Positions 14,303 to 23,055 of a stretch of 64,000 bases of DNA are shown piece by piece. The position numbers and the translations under genes are program-made. The notes under the pieces are model-generated. The model was given only the letters and a program-made list of their open reading frames with translations. It did not search any database and was not told where the DNA came from. The DNA lies in NCBI RefSeq assembly GCF_021545335.1, contig NZ_CP089312.1:1798001-1862000 (forward strand), in the 5' to 3' direction. Origin of the DNA: Streptomyces sp. GQFP. Lineage in GTDB: Bacteria > Actinomycetota > Actinomycetes > Streptomycetales > Streptomycetaceae. Every line of letters begins with the position of its first letter. Positions within the stretch are counted from its first letter, which is position 1.

Positions 14303-15103
14303 GTGAACGCCTTCCGTATCGCATGGCGCATCACGCGCCTCAACTTCCGTGCCCAGCTGGAGTACCGCTCCGAGTTCCTGCTGATGATCGCGATCGGCGC
14401 CGTCTGGCAGGTGTCGGTCATCGTGTTCGCGACGGTGCTGCTGACCCGGTTCACCGGGATGGGCGGCTGGGACAGCTCGGAGGTACTGCTGATCCCGGCG
14501 ACCCGGATGCTGGCGCACGGCATCTTCGTGTTGTTCCTCGGGAGGATGCACGGCATCGGCAGGATCATCCAGGAGGGGATGATCGACACCTACCTGGTCC
14601 GCCCGATGCCGGTGTACCGCCAGGTCCAGCTGTCCGTCTTCCCCACCAACGCCATCGGCGACCTGACGGTGGCCGTGGGCCTCATGATCGGCGCCCTGTC
14701 CCGGAGCAACCTGGACTGGACGGCGGGCCGCATCTCGTACCTCGTCGTCTGCGTCCTCGGCGGAATGCTCCTGGAGGCGGCCCTGTTCACGGCGGTCGCC
14801 TGCGCGTCGCTGCGCTTCCCGGCCGCGGACTACTGGGGCCGCTGGCTGGAGGAGCTGCTCGGCACGTTCGGCAGCTATCCACTGAACGTGCTACCCAGGG
14901 CGGTGAGCGGCCTCCTCACCTTCGGCCTGCCGCTCGCGTTCGTCGCGTACTTCCCGGCGGCGGTACTGACCGGGCACGGCGACGACACGGGCGTGCCGTA
15001 CTGGCTGGCGGCGGCTTCGCCGTTGCTGGGGTTGGTGGCGTATCTGGGGGCGCGGTGGCTTTGGCGGTGGAGTTTGGGGCACTACACGGGGGTCAACGGG
15101 TGA
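14303..15103 (+). CDS. ABC-2 family transporter permease
   Basis: 266 residues from GTG 14303 with about six membrane helices and the conserved cytoplasmic segment GMIDTYLVRPMPVYRQV between helices 2 and 3, typical of the DUF990/ABC-2_4 permeases paired with DrrA-like ATPases. Last gene of the exporter operon. Confidence 0.82.
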   Translation: MNAFRIAWRITRLNFRAQLEYRSEFLLMIAIGAVWQVSVIVFATVLLTRFTGMGGWDSSEVLLIPATRMLAHGIFVLFLGRMHGIGRIIQEGMIDTYLVRPMPVYRQVQLSVFPTNAIGDLTVAVGLMIGALSRSNLDWTAGRISYLVVCVLGGMLLEAALFTAVACASLRFPAADYWGRWLEELLGTFGSYPLNVLPRAVSGLLTFGLPLAFVAYFPAAVLTGHGDDTGVPYWLAAASPLLGLVAYLGARWLWRWSLGHYTGVNG

Positions 15104-15601
15104 CCCGGTTCAGAAGGAGTTGGCGGACGAGTGCTGGGCGGCGACCGTCCAGGCTGGGACATCCAGGACGCCATCGACAGCTCAACGTCCGTATGGCGGA
15201 CGCCCCCAGGGAAGTCGCCGAGTACCGAGTCAAGCCCTCGCCGACGTCAGCGCCGCCGAGCTGCGGAAGGTTCAACATGTGGAACCCCGACCGCGTCGAG
15301 GTGCTGTGGCGTTGGGCGGAGATCCGTCCGTCGGAATGGGAGTACTGGGGGACCCCGGAATCGGGGTCTGCTGCTGGGCGCAATCCCCGTGTTCTGGGGG
15401 GCGTTGGGGAATTTCCATGCCGATGCCGAGCGGGGTGTCGATCGCGGTGCCGGGCGAGGCGCCGCCGCATTCTTCGGGCGTTGTTTGTTCGGTGTCGGTG
15501 GGCCGAACGCGAACAATCCGCGAGCCGCTAGACCTGTCAGGGACAACTCAGCAGCCGCATTCCGGTCGAAAACCGATCATCTGCGGCCTACTAGTGACGA
15601 C
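15104..15601. other. Intergenic stretch, no convincing gene
   Basis: 498 bp between the exporter and the AraC gene. Open frames cross it, but none has a ribosome binding site or a recognisable protein. It holds a perfect 7 bp hairpin (15351-15357 with 15362-15368, loop GAAT). The second half is less GC-biased, as expected for a promoter region, and the sequence may include decayed coding DNA. Confidence 0.5.
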
Positions 15602-16600
15602 ATGGCGGGTGGGGGCATGGATGTGGTCAGCACTGCCGAGGTCTCGGCGGAAGATCGGTTCGCGTTCTGGCGCGAGGTGAGTTCGAAACTCTGGGCGCCC
15701 TACGACACACGCTGCGAACCGCAGGTGGAGAGCACGTTCCAGGCGGAGGTCGGTATCAGTGGGTTCGGGCCTGTGCAGGTGACCTTGATGACCACGATGC
15801 GGCACACGGTCCACCGCACACCCAAACTGATCCGCCGCGCCGATCCCGAAATGTTCAAACTGGGGTGCATCATGCGCGGCGGTGGTGAGATCACGCAGGA
15901 CGACCGGCGGGTGGAGTTCGGGGTCGGGGACCTGATGCTGTTCGACACCTCACGCCCCTACCAGGCCAGTTTCGCTCCGGATTTTCCGGGGAGCCAGCAA
16001 CTGCTCCTCCTGCGCTTCCCGCGCTCGCTGCTGCCGTTGCCTCCCGGAGAGCTACGCCGGCTGAGCGCGGTACGGATCCCGGGCACCCGGGGCATCGGCG
16101 CGCTGTCGTCACAGTTCCTGGTGCACCTCGCCCAACGCATGGACGAGCTCAGCCCGTCGGACACCGAACGCCTGTCCACCCTCACCCTCGACGTGCTGAC
16201 GACGGCACTCGCCGACGCGCTGGACACGTCGAGCTCGGTGCCGCCCCACACCAGGCAGCGCGCGCTGATGGCCCGGATCCACGCCTTCATCCGGGACAAC
16301 CTGGGCGATGCGAACCTGACCCCGGACGCAATCGCCTCGGCCCATCACATCTCCCTGCGCTATCTGCACAAGCTGTTCCAGGAGGAGGGCCACACCGTCG
16401 CCGGCTGGATCCGCGAACGCCGCCTGGAACAGTGCCGACGCGACCTGGCCGACCCCCGGTTGGCCTCCCGCCCGATCCACGCGATCGCGGCCCGGTGGGG
16501 TTTCACCAGCCCCGCGCACTTCAGCCAGACCTTCCGCAGCGCCCAGGGCCTGTCACCACGCCAGTACCGCCAGCGGTGCACGACAGTGCGCGCGGACTAA
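15602..16600 (+). CDS. AraC family transcriptional regulator
   Basis: 332 residues from ATG 15602; ATG 15617 is equally possible and neither has a clear ribosome binding site. Residues 10-190 are an AraC-binding-like cupin domain (SAEDRFAFWREV at its start, GGGEITQDDR, FGVGDLMLFDTSRPY). Residues 225-325 are the double helix-turn-helix: LTPDAIASAHHISLRYLHKLF, then RPIHAIAARWGFTSPAHFSQTF and SPRQYR. The effector and targets are unknown; the next gene, a secreted protein, lies 100 bp downstream in the same direction. Confidence 0.9.
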   Translation: MAGGGMDVVSTAEVSAEDRFAFWREVSSKLWAPYDTRCEPQVESTFQAEVGISGFGPVQVTLMTTMRHTVHRTPKLIRRADPEMFKLGCIMRGGGEITQDDRRVEFGVGDLMLFDTSRPYQASFAPDFPGSQQLLLLRFPRSLLPLPPGELRRLSAVRIPGTRGIGALSSQFLVHLAQRMDELSPSDTERLSTLTLDVLTTALADALDTSSSVPPHTRQRALMARIHAFIRDNLGDANLTPDAIASAHHISLRYLHKLFQEEGHTVAGWIRERRLEQCRRDLADPRLASRPIHAIAARWGFTSPAHFSQTFRSAQGLSPRQYRQRCTTVRAD

Positions 16601-16700
16601 AGACCTGTGCGCTCACCCGTAACGACAGGCCCGGCTGCGGCCAGCACCCTCTCTTCAGGGGACGAACAAGAGACACCAACAACGGAGGAAACGAGATCCG

Positions 16701-17306
16701 ATGACCATGAACTCACTGAAACACCGGTTACTGATCCTGCTCAGCGCGATGGCGATGACCGTGCTCGCCGCGGTCGCCGGGACGGGCACGGCGAGCGCCG
16801 CGGTCAGCGACCGCGATCTGTATGTGGCGGAGGCGCGGGCGGCGGGGCTCAGCACCGAGAAGGCGGCGGGCCTGCAGAACAAGGTCGACGCCTACCTCAC
16901 CAAGCTGGATGGAAAAGGCACCCAAGTGGCGCCGAACCAGATCGACCTCGGCGGTGCGGTTCTGAACGTTGCTGTGCCGGGGGAGAAGCAGCCGCGGAAG
17001 CTGGGAGCGGCAGCCGTGCCCGGAGAAGGGCCCAACTCCCCCTACTGCAAGCCCACCGCGCACTACTACTGGTTCTGCGCGTACCAGTATGCGAACCGGG
17101 GCGGCGACAACGTCGGCATGTACACGTGCGGTCTGCCGTGGGACATCCCCTTCTACACCACGGGCTCGTGGGAGAACAACCAGACCCCGGGAACTCGCCC
17201 CCTGCTGACCTTCGCAGACGGCACCCAATGGCGGATGCCCGGCGCCTACAGCTACCAGCCCTCCGGCGTGAACTGGACACCGGTGTCGAGCATCATTGCC
17301 TGCTGA
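16701..17306 (+). CDS. Secreted protein of unknown function with a TTA codon
   Basis: 201 residues, ATG 16701 with GGAGGAA ten bases upstream. A Sec signal peptide spans residues 1-33 (LLILLSAMAMTVLAAVA, cleavage after GTASA). The mature part has a helical N-terminal stretch (residues 35-70) and a C-terminal region with several Cys and aromatic residues (YCKPTAHYYWFCAYQYANRG, YTCGLPWDIPFYTTG), suggesting a small disulfide-bonded extracellular domain. Codon 10 is TTA (16728-16730), so translation should depend on the bldA leucyl-tRNA and be tied to development. I do not recognise a family with known activity. Confidence 0.75.
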   Translation: MTMNSLKHRLLILLSAMAMTVLAAVAGTGTASAAVSDRDLYVAEARAAGLSTEKAAGLQNKVDAYLTKLDGKGTQVAPNQIDLGGAVLNVAVPGEKQPRKLGAAAVPGEGPNSPYCKPTAHYYWFCAYQYANRGGDNVGMYTCGLPWDIPFYTTGSWENNQTPGTRPLLTFADGTQWRMPGAYSYQPSGVNWTPVSSIIAC

Positions 17307-17314
17307 CCAGGCGT

Positions 17315-17347
17315 CCGGCCTTCGCGCGGAACCCGCGCGAAGGCCGG
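17315..17347 (+). terminator. Terminator hairpin after the secreted protein gene
   Basis: A perfect 15 bp stem (17315-17329 with 17333-17347) with a three-base loop, eight bases after the stop at 17306. Confidence 0.85.
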
Positions 17348-17361
17348 CCCTATCTGATGGT

Positions 17362-17407
17362 GATCCTGCTCAGCGCGATGGCGATGACAGTGCTCACCAC
17401 GGTCATC
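17362..17407 (+). repeat. Partial duplicate of the upstream signal-peptide coding segment
   Basis: 46 bases match 16733-16778 at 41 positions; the first 27 are identical. The segment encodes the hydrophobic core ILLSAMAMTVL of the upstream protein. There is no matching mature domain after it, and a short hairpin (CCCCGA...TCGGGG) follows. It looks like the remnant of a tandem duplication. Confidence 0.7.
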
Positions 17408-17533
17408 CAACTTCCCCGAACTCCTCGGGGAGTAGAGGCCAACTGACCCAGTTGGCTCCTCCCTTGCCCGGGGCACACGAGGAGGCGGATGTGGGCTGGA
17501 GCCCTCACTCCAGTTCCAGCCCACACCCTCGGC

Positions 17534-18046
17534 TCAGTGATCCGCACAACACGGTGTCGGGTCCGGCACCTCGAACGGCACCAGGGTGCCCCCGACGGCG
17601 GGCATGGTGGCGAGGACGAGTTCGCCGCCCTCCCACTGCGGCCGCACATGACCATGCATCACCAGCGTTTGCCCGGCGGGCGGTTGGCCCGCGGCCCCCA
17701 GCACCGTCACCCGGTCGATCGCGCTCCGCGCCAGCAACTCCCCCACCGTCACCGTGCCGTTGAGCGAATCCGCGCCCGAGTAGATGACCGCCCGACCCAC
17801 CGCGTCCGGCACCCCGGGCCTCACCTCGTACCCCTGGGCCCTGAGCCGCTCCTCGGCGGTGCGCAGGAGCGGCTCGGACGGCAGGGTGAACGAGAGGGCC
17901 ACCCGGGGGCGTTCGCCTCGTACGAGGTGGGTGCAGCTGAACGTGCCCTCGGGGAGGGTTAGTTCGGCCGCCAACGCGAGGAGAAGGTGGTCGGCCGCGC
18001 GGAGGGCCGACACCGGAGTGTCGGCCCAACAGGCGTACCGCGTCAC
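17534..18046 (-). CDS. Conserved hypothetical protein coupled to the PHP phosphoesterase
   Basis: 170 residues. The GTG start at 18046 overlaps the stop of the upstream phosphoesterase gene as GTGA, so translation is coupled; longer frames reading back into that gene are artefacts. No signal peptide or membrane helix. It consists of alternating helices and strands and ends in TPCCADH, whose adjacent cysteines and final His could bind metal. I do not recognise the family. Its place suggests a role with the secreted phosphoesterase, but it appears cytoplasmic. Confidence 0.65.
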   Translation of the reverse strand: MTRYACWADTPVSALRAADHLLLALAAELTLPEGTFSCTHLVRGERPRVALSFTLPSEPLLRTAEERLRAQGYEVRPGVPDAVGRAVIYSGADSLNGTVTVGELLARSAIDRVTVLGAAGQPPAGQTLVMHGHVRPQWEGGELVLATMPAVGGTLVPFEVPDPTPCCADH

Positions 18047-19749
18047 GAAGGCAGCACCCACACCGGGTTCGTGTAGAACCAGAGGTCCTTCCACGGGTCC
18101 GCGTCGCCGACGACGTCGATGGCCGGGCCCGCCGGGTCGACCGTCGCGCCCAGGGCGCCCACGGCGGACCGGTTGCCGTCGCTGCCGCGCAGGCGGACGT
18201 ACAGCGGGCGGTCGACGCGTCCGAGGTCGTACGTGAGGCGGAGTGTGCCCGTGGTCTGGTTCACCTCGTACGTCTTGACGACCTTGGCCGAGGGAGCAGT
18301 GAAGGTGTCGCGGTCCGCGACCGGGCCGGTGACATCGCCCTGGATGACGTCCACCTTGGCCAACTTGGGCAGGAAACCGGCCCAGTTGGCGCTGTCGGCC
18401 AGTGCCACGTCCACCGTCAGCGTGACCTTCGTGCCTCGCTTCACGTGCAGCGCGCCGCCTAGCGTGCTCCAGCGGCCGGCGCCCGAGACGCGTACGTCGA
18501 GGCCGCTGATCAGCTGGCCGTGGTCGACCCAGATGCGGCCGGCGCGGATGCCGTCCATGACGGCGGCGTAGGAGAAGCCGTCGGAGCCGACGTGGGTGCG
18601 GCTGTACTGGCCGGGCCAGTAGTCGCCCTGGGTGATGTCGATCTTTCCGCCGTAGATCGGGTCCTCGTAGCGGCCGTTGGCCTCGAAGCTGCCGCCGGGG
18701 CCGCGGACCGCGGTGTCCGCGTAGACCTGGTGGGAGTCGGAGTTGGCGGTGATCCACCAGGGCTTGCCCTCGGCGATCAGGCTGTCCCAGAGGCCGCCGA
18801 CGGTGGCGGTCATCCAGTCGAAGCCGCCCCAGGTGCGGTAGCTCTCCAGGGGGTAGCCGGGGAAGGAGTTGGCGCTCGGGTTGTTGTCGTAGATGCCCCG
18901 GGCGCGGGCCGGGCCGAGCGGGGCGGGCAGACCTGCGGCCTGGTGGCCGGGCGCGCCCTCGAAGCCGACCGCGATCTGGTGGCTCGCGGGGCTCGCGTCG
19001 CGCCAGGCGCGGATCTCGTGCGGGGAGTCGACACCGCGCCGCGCCGGGTGGTTGGCGAGCATCAGCGCGTCCTTGACCTTGCGCCGCTTCACCTGGTCGG
19101 AGAGGAAGGCGAGGCCCGCGACGGCGAGCGCCTCGTTGGCGGGCGTGGAGTCGGAGGCGTTCTTCACGCTGCCGTCGTAGTCGGTCTCGAACTGCTTGAG
19201 GACGGAGACCTCGTTGTTGCCGGGGTGCACGAACACCGTGGCGTGCTCGGCGCCCGGGATGTTCCACTCCAGGCCCTGGAAGACGAGGGTGTCCTCGTAC
19301 GCAGCGCGGGCCGCCCTGATGTCCGGGTTGACCTTGTCCACACCGATCTTGGCGTGCGTGGCCGAGCCGTGGTCGGTGATGACCAGCCAGTCCATGCCGT
19401 GCTTGGCGCCCTGGCGGACCTGGTCGACGACGCGGTACTTGCCGTCGCTGCTGTACTGCGTGTGAATGTGGTGGTCCCCTGTCAGCCACAGGAAGCCGCC
19501 TCTTCGGCGGGAGTTGGTGGTCGCGTATGCGGGAGCGGCGGCCGTCGGGGCGACTACGCTCGCGGCTGCGAGGCCCGCGCCGAGCAGGCCGGCACCGCGC
19601 AACAGCGTGCGGCGCGACCGCTGTTCGGGGTTCAGGGCCTCGTCGGGCACGGACGTGTCGAGGGCGGCGGGCAGCGCCGTACCGTCCTCGGGACCGTGTG
19701 CGTGATGGTGGTGATGACCGCCGTGTCCGTGCGAGTGCCCGTGCCCCAT
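18043..19749 (-). CDS. Tat-secreted PHP-domain phosphoesterase with His-rich N-terminus
   Basis: 568 residues. The first 19 residues contain ten histidines (MGHGHSHGHGGHHHHHAHG), followed by a twin-arginine signal (SRRTLLRGAGLLGAG) and a cleavage region near residue 75. The PHP domain shows metal ligands in TGDHHIHTQYSSDG, VITDHGS and LANHPARRG. The C-terminal 150 residues form a beta-rich domain. PHP proteins are metal-dependent phosphoesterases; export as a folded protein fits the Tat route for a metalloenzyme. The substrate is unknown. The downstream gene overlaps by four bases, and the upstream neighbour is a divergent secreted phosphatase-like gene. Confidence 0.85.
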   Translation of the reverse strand: MGHGHSHGHGGHHHHHAHGPEDGTALPAALDTSVPDEALNPEQRSRRTLLRGAGLLGAGLAAASVVAPTAAAPAYATTNSRRRGGFLWLTGDHHIHTQYSSDGKYRVVDQVRQGAKHGMDWLVITDHGSATHAKIGVDKVNPDIRAARAAYEDTLVFQGLEWNIPGAEHATVFVHPGNNEVSVLKQFETDYDGSVKNASDSTPANEALAVAGLAFLSDQVKRRKVKDALMLANHPARRGVDSPHEIRAWRDASPASHQIAVGFEGAPGHQAAGLPAPLGPARARGIYDNNPSANSFPGYPLESYRTWGGFDWMTATVGGLWDSLIAEGKPWWITANSDSHQVYADTAVRGPGGSFEANGRYEDPIYGGKIDITQGDYWPGQYSRTHVGSDGFSYAAVMDGIRAGRIWVDHGQLISGLDVRVSGAGRWSTLGGALHVKRGTKVTLTVDVALADSANWAGFLPKLAKVDVIQGDVTGPVADRDTFTAPSAKVVKTYEVNQTTGTLRLTYDLGRVDRPLYVRLRGSDGNRSAVGALGATVDPAGPAIDVVGDADPWKDLWFYTNPVWVLPS

Positions 19750-19968
19750 GGCTGCGCCTCCTCAGTCACGCGGCGCCCGTGGTGCGCCGCCTGAGGAGAA
19801 TCCGCGCGAAGCATGAACCTTGCCCAACCGCCGGGTGAGCGCGGGACGACCCGGACACGGCGGATCGCCTCGGCACTCACTGTTCCCCCAACAGCCCTTG
19901 TCCATCACACTGTTGGCCGTCGAACCTGAGCAGCGTTCACCTATCGTCCCCATGGAGACACCCCCACC

Positions 19969-21288
19969 ATGAGAAGACTCATCGGCACCCTCGTGGCCGG
20001 CGCGCTCGCGCTGACCGGGCTCGCCACCACCGGCTCGACCCCGGCGGCAGCCGCCACCTCCGGCACCTTCAACGTCCTCACGTACAACGTCGCGGGCCTC
20101 CCCGAGCTGCTCAGCTCGGGCAACCCCGAGGTGAACACCCCGCTGATATCGCCGCGTCTGGGCGCGTACGACATCGTCAACGTGCAGGAGGACTTCAACT
20201 ACCACGCGGCGCTGTACGCGAACGACAACCACGCGTACCGCACGGCGACGAGTGGCGGTGTGCCCTTCGGCGACGGTCTCAACACCCTCTCGGACTACGC
20301 CTTCCAGGACTTCGAGCGGGTGCAGTGGAACGACTGCACCGGCACCAACTGCCTTACCCCGAAGGGCTTCTCGCTGGCCCGGGTGCGGCTCGACGAGGGC
20401 GTCTACGTGGACGTGTACAACGCCCACCCCAACGCGGACTCGGACGACGCGGCCCTGGCCGCCCGCCGGTCCAACATCTCGCAGCTGTCCGCCTTCATCC
20501 AGGCCAACTCCGCGGGCAACGCGGTGATCGTCGCCGGTGACACGAACACCCGGTACACGCGTGCGGGCGACAACATCCGCACGCTCGTGGCGGACAACGG
20601 CCTGACGGACGCCTGGGTCCAGCTGGTGAAGGGCGGCGTACAGCCGACGCAGGGCAGTGACGCGCTGGTCTGCCCGACGACCGCGCCGACGAACGACTGC
20701 GAGGTCGTCGACAAGATCTTCTACCGCGGCAGCAAGCTCGTGAACCTCTCCGCGACCCGCTACAACAACGAGTGGGCGTCGTTCCTGGACTCCGCGGGCG
20801 CCAACCTCTCCGACCACTTCCCCCACACGGTCGACTTCTCCTGGACGCTGCCCTCGAACCTCCGCGCGAGCGACTTCTTCGGCGGCCCGCACGGTACGGC
20901 GTTCAACGACGCCGACGACCTCCCGGCGACCCGCTCGCCCCGCACGCTCACCCTGCGCGGCGGCTCCCGGCTGGACGCGGTGTCCCTGACGCACGACAGC
21001 GGCACGACCCTCACCCACGGCGGTACGGGCGGCACGGCCACCTCCCTCACCCTGGCGTCCGGCGAGCACCTCACCTCGGTGAAGCTGACACAGGGTCAGA
21101 AGGACGGGCAGACAAGGATCTTCTCGGCGGCGTTCACCACCGACAAGTCCCGCACCCTGACCTCCGGCACGGCCACGTCGGACACGACGACGTTCACGGC
21201 ACCGTCGGGCTGGCAGATCGTCGGCTTCACGGGCCGCTCGGGCGACGAGATCGACAAGCTGGGCGTGGTGTACGCGCCGATCGGCTGA
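19969..21288 (+). CDS. Secreted endonuclease/exonuclease/phosphatase family protein with jacalin-like tail
   Basis: 439 residues with a Sec signal peptide (cleavage near 29). Residues 35-285 are an EEP fold: LTYNVAGLPE (Asn), NVQEDFN (metal Glu), NAHPNADS, VAGDTNTRY (Asp-Asn-type motif) and LSDHFPH (catalytic Asp-His). This family includes DNase I, sphingomyelinases and inositol phosphatases; the bacterial secreted members of this shape are often called sphingomyelin phosphodiesterases. Residues 300-439 repeat a beta-strand pattern (FFGGPHGTAFNDADDLP, LTHDSGTTLTHGG) typical of a jacalin-like lectin domain that may bind sugars. Divergent from the PHP gene, 219 bp apart. Confidence 0.85.
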   Translation: MRRLIGTLVAGALALTGLATTGSTPAAAATSGTFNVLTYNVAGLPELLSSGNPEVNTPLISPRLGAYDIVNVQEDFNYHAALYANDNHAYRTATSGGVPFGDGLNTLSDYAFQDFERVQWNDCTGTNCLTPKGFSLARVRLDEGVYVDVYNAHPNADSDDAALAARRSNISQLSAFIQANSAGNAVIVAGDTNTRYTRAGDNIRTLVADNGLTDAWVQLVKGGVQPTQGSDALVCPTTAPTNDCEVVDKIFYRGSKLVNLSATRYNNEWASFLDSAGANLSDHFPHTVDFSWTLPSNLRASDFFGGPHGTAFNDADDLPATRSPRTLTLRGGSRLDAVSLTHDSGTTLTHGGTGGTATSLTLASGEHLTSVKLTQGQKDGQTRIFSAAFTTDKSRTLTSGTATSDTTTFTAPSGWQIVGFTGRSGDEIDKLGVVYAPIG

Positions 21289-21318
21289 GTGCCGCCCTCT
21301 CCCGTTGTCGCCGGTCGG

Positions 21319-22902
21319 TCAGTGTGCCCGTACGGCGGCAACGGGAGCCGGGGGTTCCGTCCTCGCGGCGGGGGACACATAGGCGCGGTAGCCCGGCCGG
21401 GCGGGCGGGTCGGGCAGGTCCAGGGGGCGCCAGGAACGGGCGTACGAGGGGACCCTCTGCCCGCCCGAGAACAGGAACCCGACCGGCTGCCGTACGCCCG
21501 CCCCGGCCAGTGCCTCGGGCGTGATGGAGACGTCATGGCCGGTGGCCTGGCGGGAGGCGCAGCCCAGGAGGAAGGCGATCCGGACCGCGTCGTCGCCGGT
21601 GAGGACGCACGGCGGCCGTACGCCCTGGGCGCGCAGTGCGGCGGCGACGCGGCCGTTGGCGGCGAACGTGGCGCGGGCGCGGTCGGTCACGCCGTCGAGG
21701 ATGCGGTACTGGACCGCCAGATGTACGGCGAGGGCCGCGACGACGAGCGCGACGACTGCCGGGCGTCGGCGTGGGAGGGCGCAGACCCGGACCAGGGCGT
21801 ACGCGGCGGGCAGGGCCAGCAGGGCGTACGCCGGGAGCAGGAACCGGGGTGCCGCGTAGCCGACGGTGAACAGGTAGGGCGCGGCGAGCGCCGCTCCGAC
21901 CGCCGAGGCCAGAAGGACCGGGGTGCGCTGCCCGGTGCGGGCCGCCGCACGGACGCCGCCCGCGACGACCAGGGGCAGCGCGAGGAACCACAGGGCGCCG
22001 ACGGGGTGGCTCAAGGAGCCGTCGCAGGGGCGGCACAGGGTACGGCCGCCCAGGGCACGCGCGTGGTCGTCGACGGCGAAGTACCAGCCCAGGTGGCCCT
22101 GGATCTCGCTGGCCCGCGCGAGCCGGGCGCCGAGTCCGCCGTATGCCGCGTACGCCTCGACGACCCACTCGGCGCAGCCGAGCACGGCGGAGCCGACGAG
22201 GACGGCGAGCAGCAGCGTCCTGCGGGTGTTCCGCACCGACAGGGCGGCCACGGTGAGCGGCAGGGCCAGCCATACCGCGTCCGTCGGGCGCATCAGCGCG
22301 GCCAGTGCCGTGCCCGCGCCCAGGCCGATCAGCGCGCGCCGGTCCCCGGGGTCGCGGGCGGCGCGCAGAAAGCAGCCGACGGCGGCGAGCGCCCCGAGGG
22401 CGACCCAGAGGTTGGGCATGGCCTGCGGACCGTAGAAGACCGTGACCCACAGGCTCGCGAACAGCGCGCCCGCGACCGCGAGCACGGGAACCGGCAGCAG
22501 CCTGCGCCACACCCACAGCGCCACGAAGAGCCCGCAGCCGGAGAGCAGGGCGAGGTAGACGCGAAGTGCCTCGGTGGAGGTGGTCCACGCGGCGACCGGT
22601 GCGACCAGGAAGGTGATGCCCCGCGCGCGGGGAGCGCTGAAGAACGCCGCCGGGGCCTGCGGGCCGACCTGACTGACGTACACGGTCTCGTCCCAGCCGA
22701 GCCCCACGCCGGGGACCGCGAGAGTCAACTGGACGAGGGTGAAGGCGCCGGCCACGGCCAGCAGCCAGGGCAACGGGCGTGCGGGTGCCGCCGTCCGGGG
22801 GTCCCTGCCCGGTCCCGGGGCCGTCTCCCGCGTCTCGGGACGCAGCACGCCGCCTTGATGCCGCGCGAGGGAGACCGAGCGTGATTCCTGCATGGCCTCC
22901 AC
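21319..22902 (-). CDS. GT-C type membrane glycosyltransferase-like protein
   Basis: 527 residues from GTG 22902, or 524 from ATG 22893. About 11-12 membrane helices. The first extracytoplasmic loop carries an acidic motif (GLGWDETVY) in the position of the catalytic Asp/Glu of ArnT/PMT-type transferases that use lipid-linked sugars. The C-terminal 120 residues are extracytoplasmic. The donor and acceptor are unknown and there are no lipid-sugar genes next to it. It converges with the EEP gene, leaving 30 bp. Confidence 0.72.
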   Translation of the reverse strand: MEAMQESRSVSLARHQGGVLRPETRETAPGPGRDPRTAAPARPLPWLLAVAGAFTLVQLTLAVPGVGLGWDETVYVSQVGPQAPAAFFSAPRARGITFLVAPVAAWTTSTEALRVYLALLSGCGLFVALWVWRRLLPVPVLAVAGALFASLWVTVFYGPQAMPNLWVALGALAAVGCFLRAARDPGDRRALIGLGAGTALAALMRPTDAVWLALPLTVAALSVRNTRRTLLLAVLVGSAVLGCAEWVVEAYAAYGGLGARLARASEIQGHLGWYFAVDDHARALGGRTLCRPCDGSLSHPVGALWFLALPLVVAGGVRAAARTGQRTPVLLASAVGAALAAPYLFTVGYAAPRFLLPAYALLALPAAYALVRVCALPRRRPAVVALVVAALAVHLAVQYRILDGVTDRARATFAANGRVAAALRAQGVRPPCVLTGDDAVRIAFLLGCASRQATGHDVSITPEALAGAGVRQPVGFLFSGGQRVPSYARSWRPLDLPDPPARPGYRAYVSPAARTEPPAPVAAVRAH

Positions 22903-23055
22903 GCTGTGGGCCGGGGGGAGGGCTCACCACGCGGGGGCAGGCAGTCGGCGGAATGAAAGCACCTGCAAGGGTGCGAAGGGCTCGTTGGCGGCGTACGGGC
23001 CCACGTCCCGTAAATCATTGCGCCCCGGGCCTTCCCAGCCGGTAGCTTCGGGAGG

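Noticed and set aside
15131..15601. An in-frame 157-codon extension of the AraC gene
   Set aside because: The translation is compositionally odd and unrelated to AraC proteins; the sensory domain begins after 15602.
19935..19956. A PHO-box-like GTTCACC before the EEP phosphatase gene
   Set aside because: Only one good repeat unit is present; the second (GTCCCCA) matches poorly, and it lies very close to the start codon.
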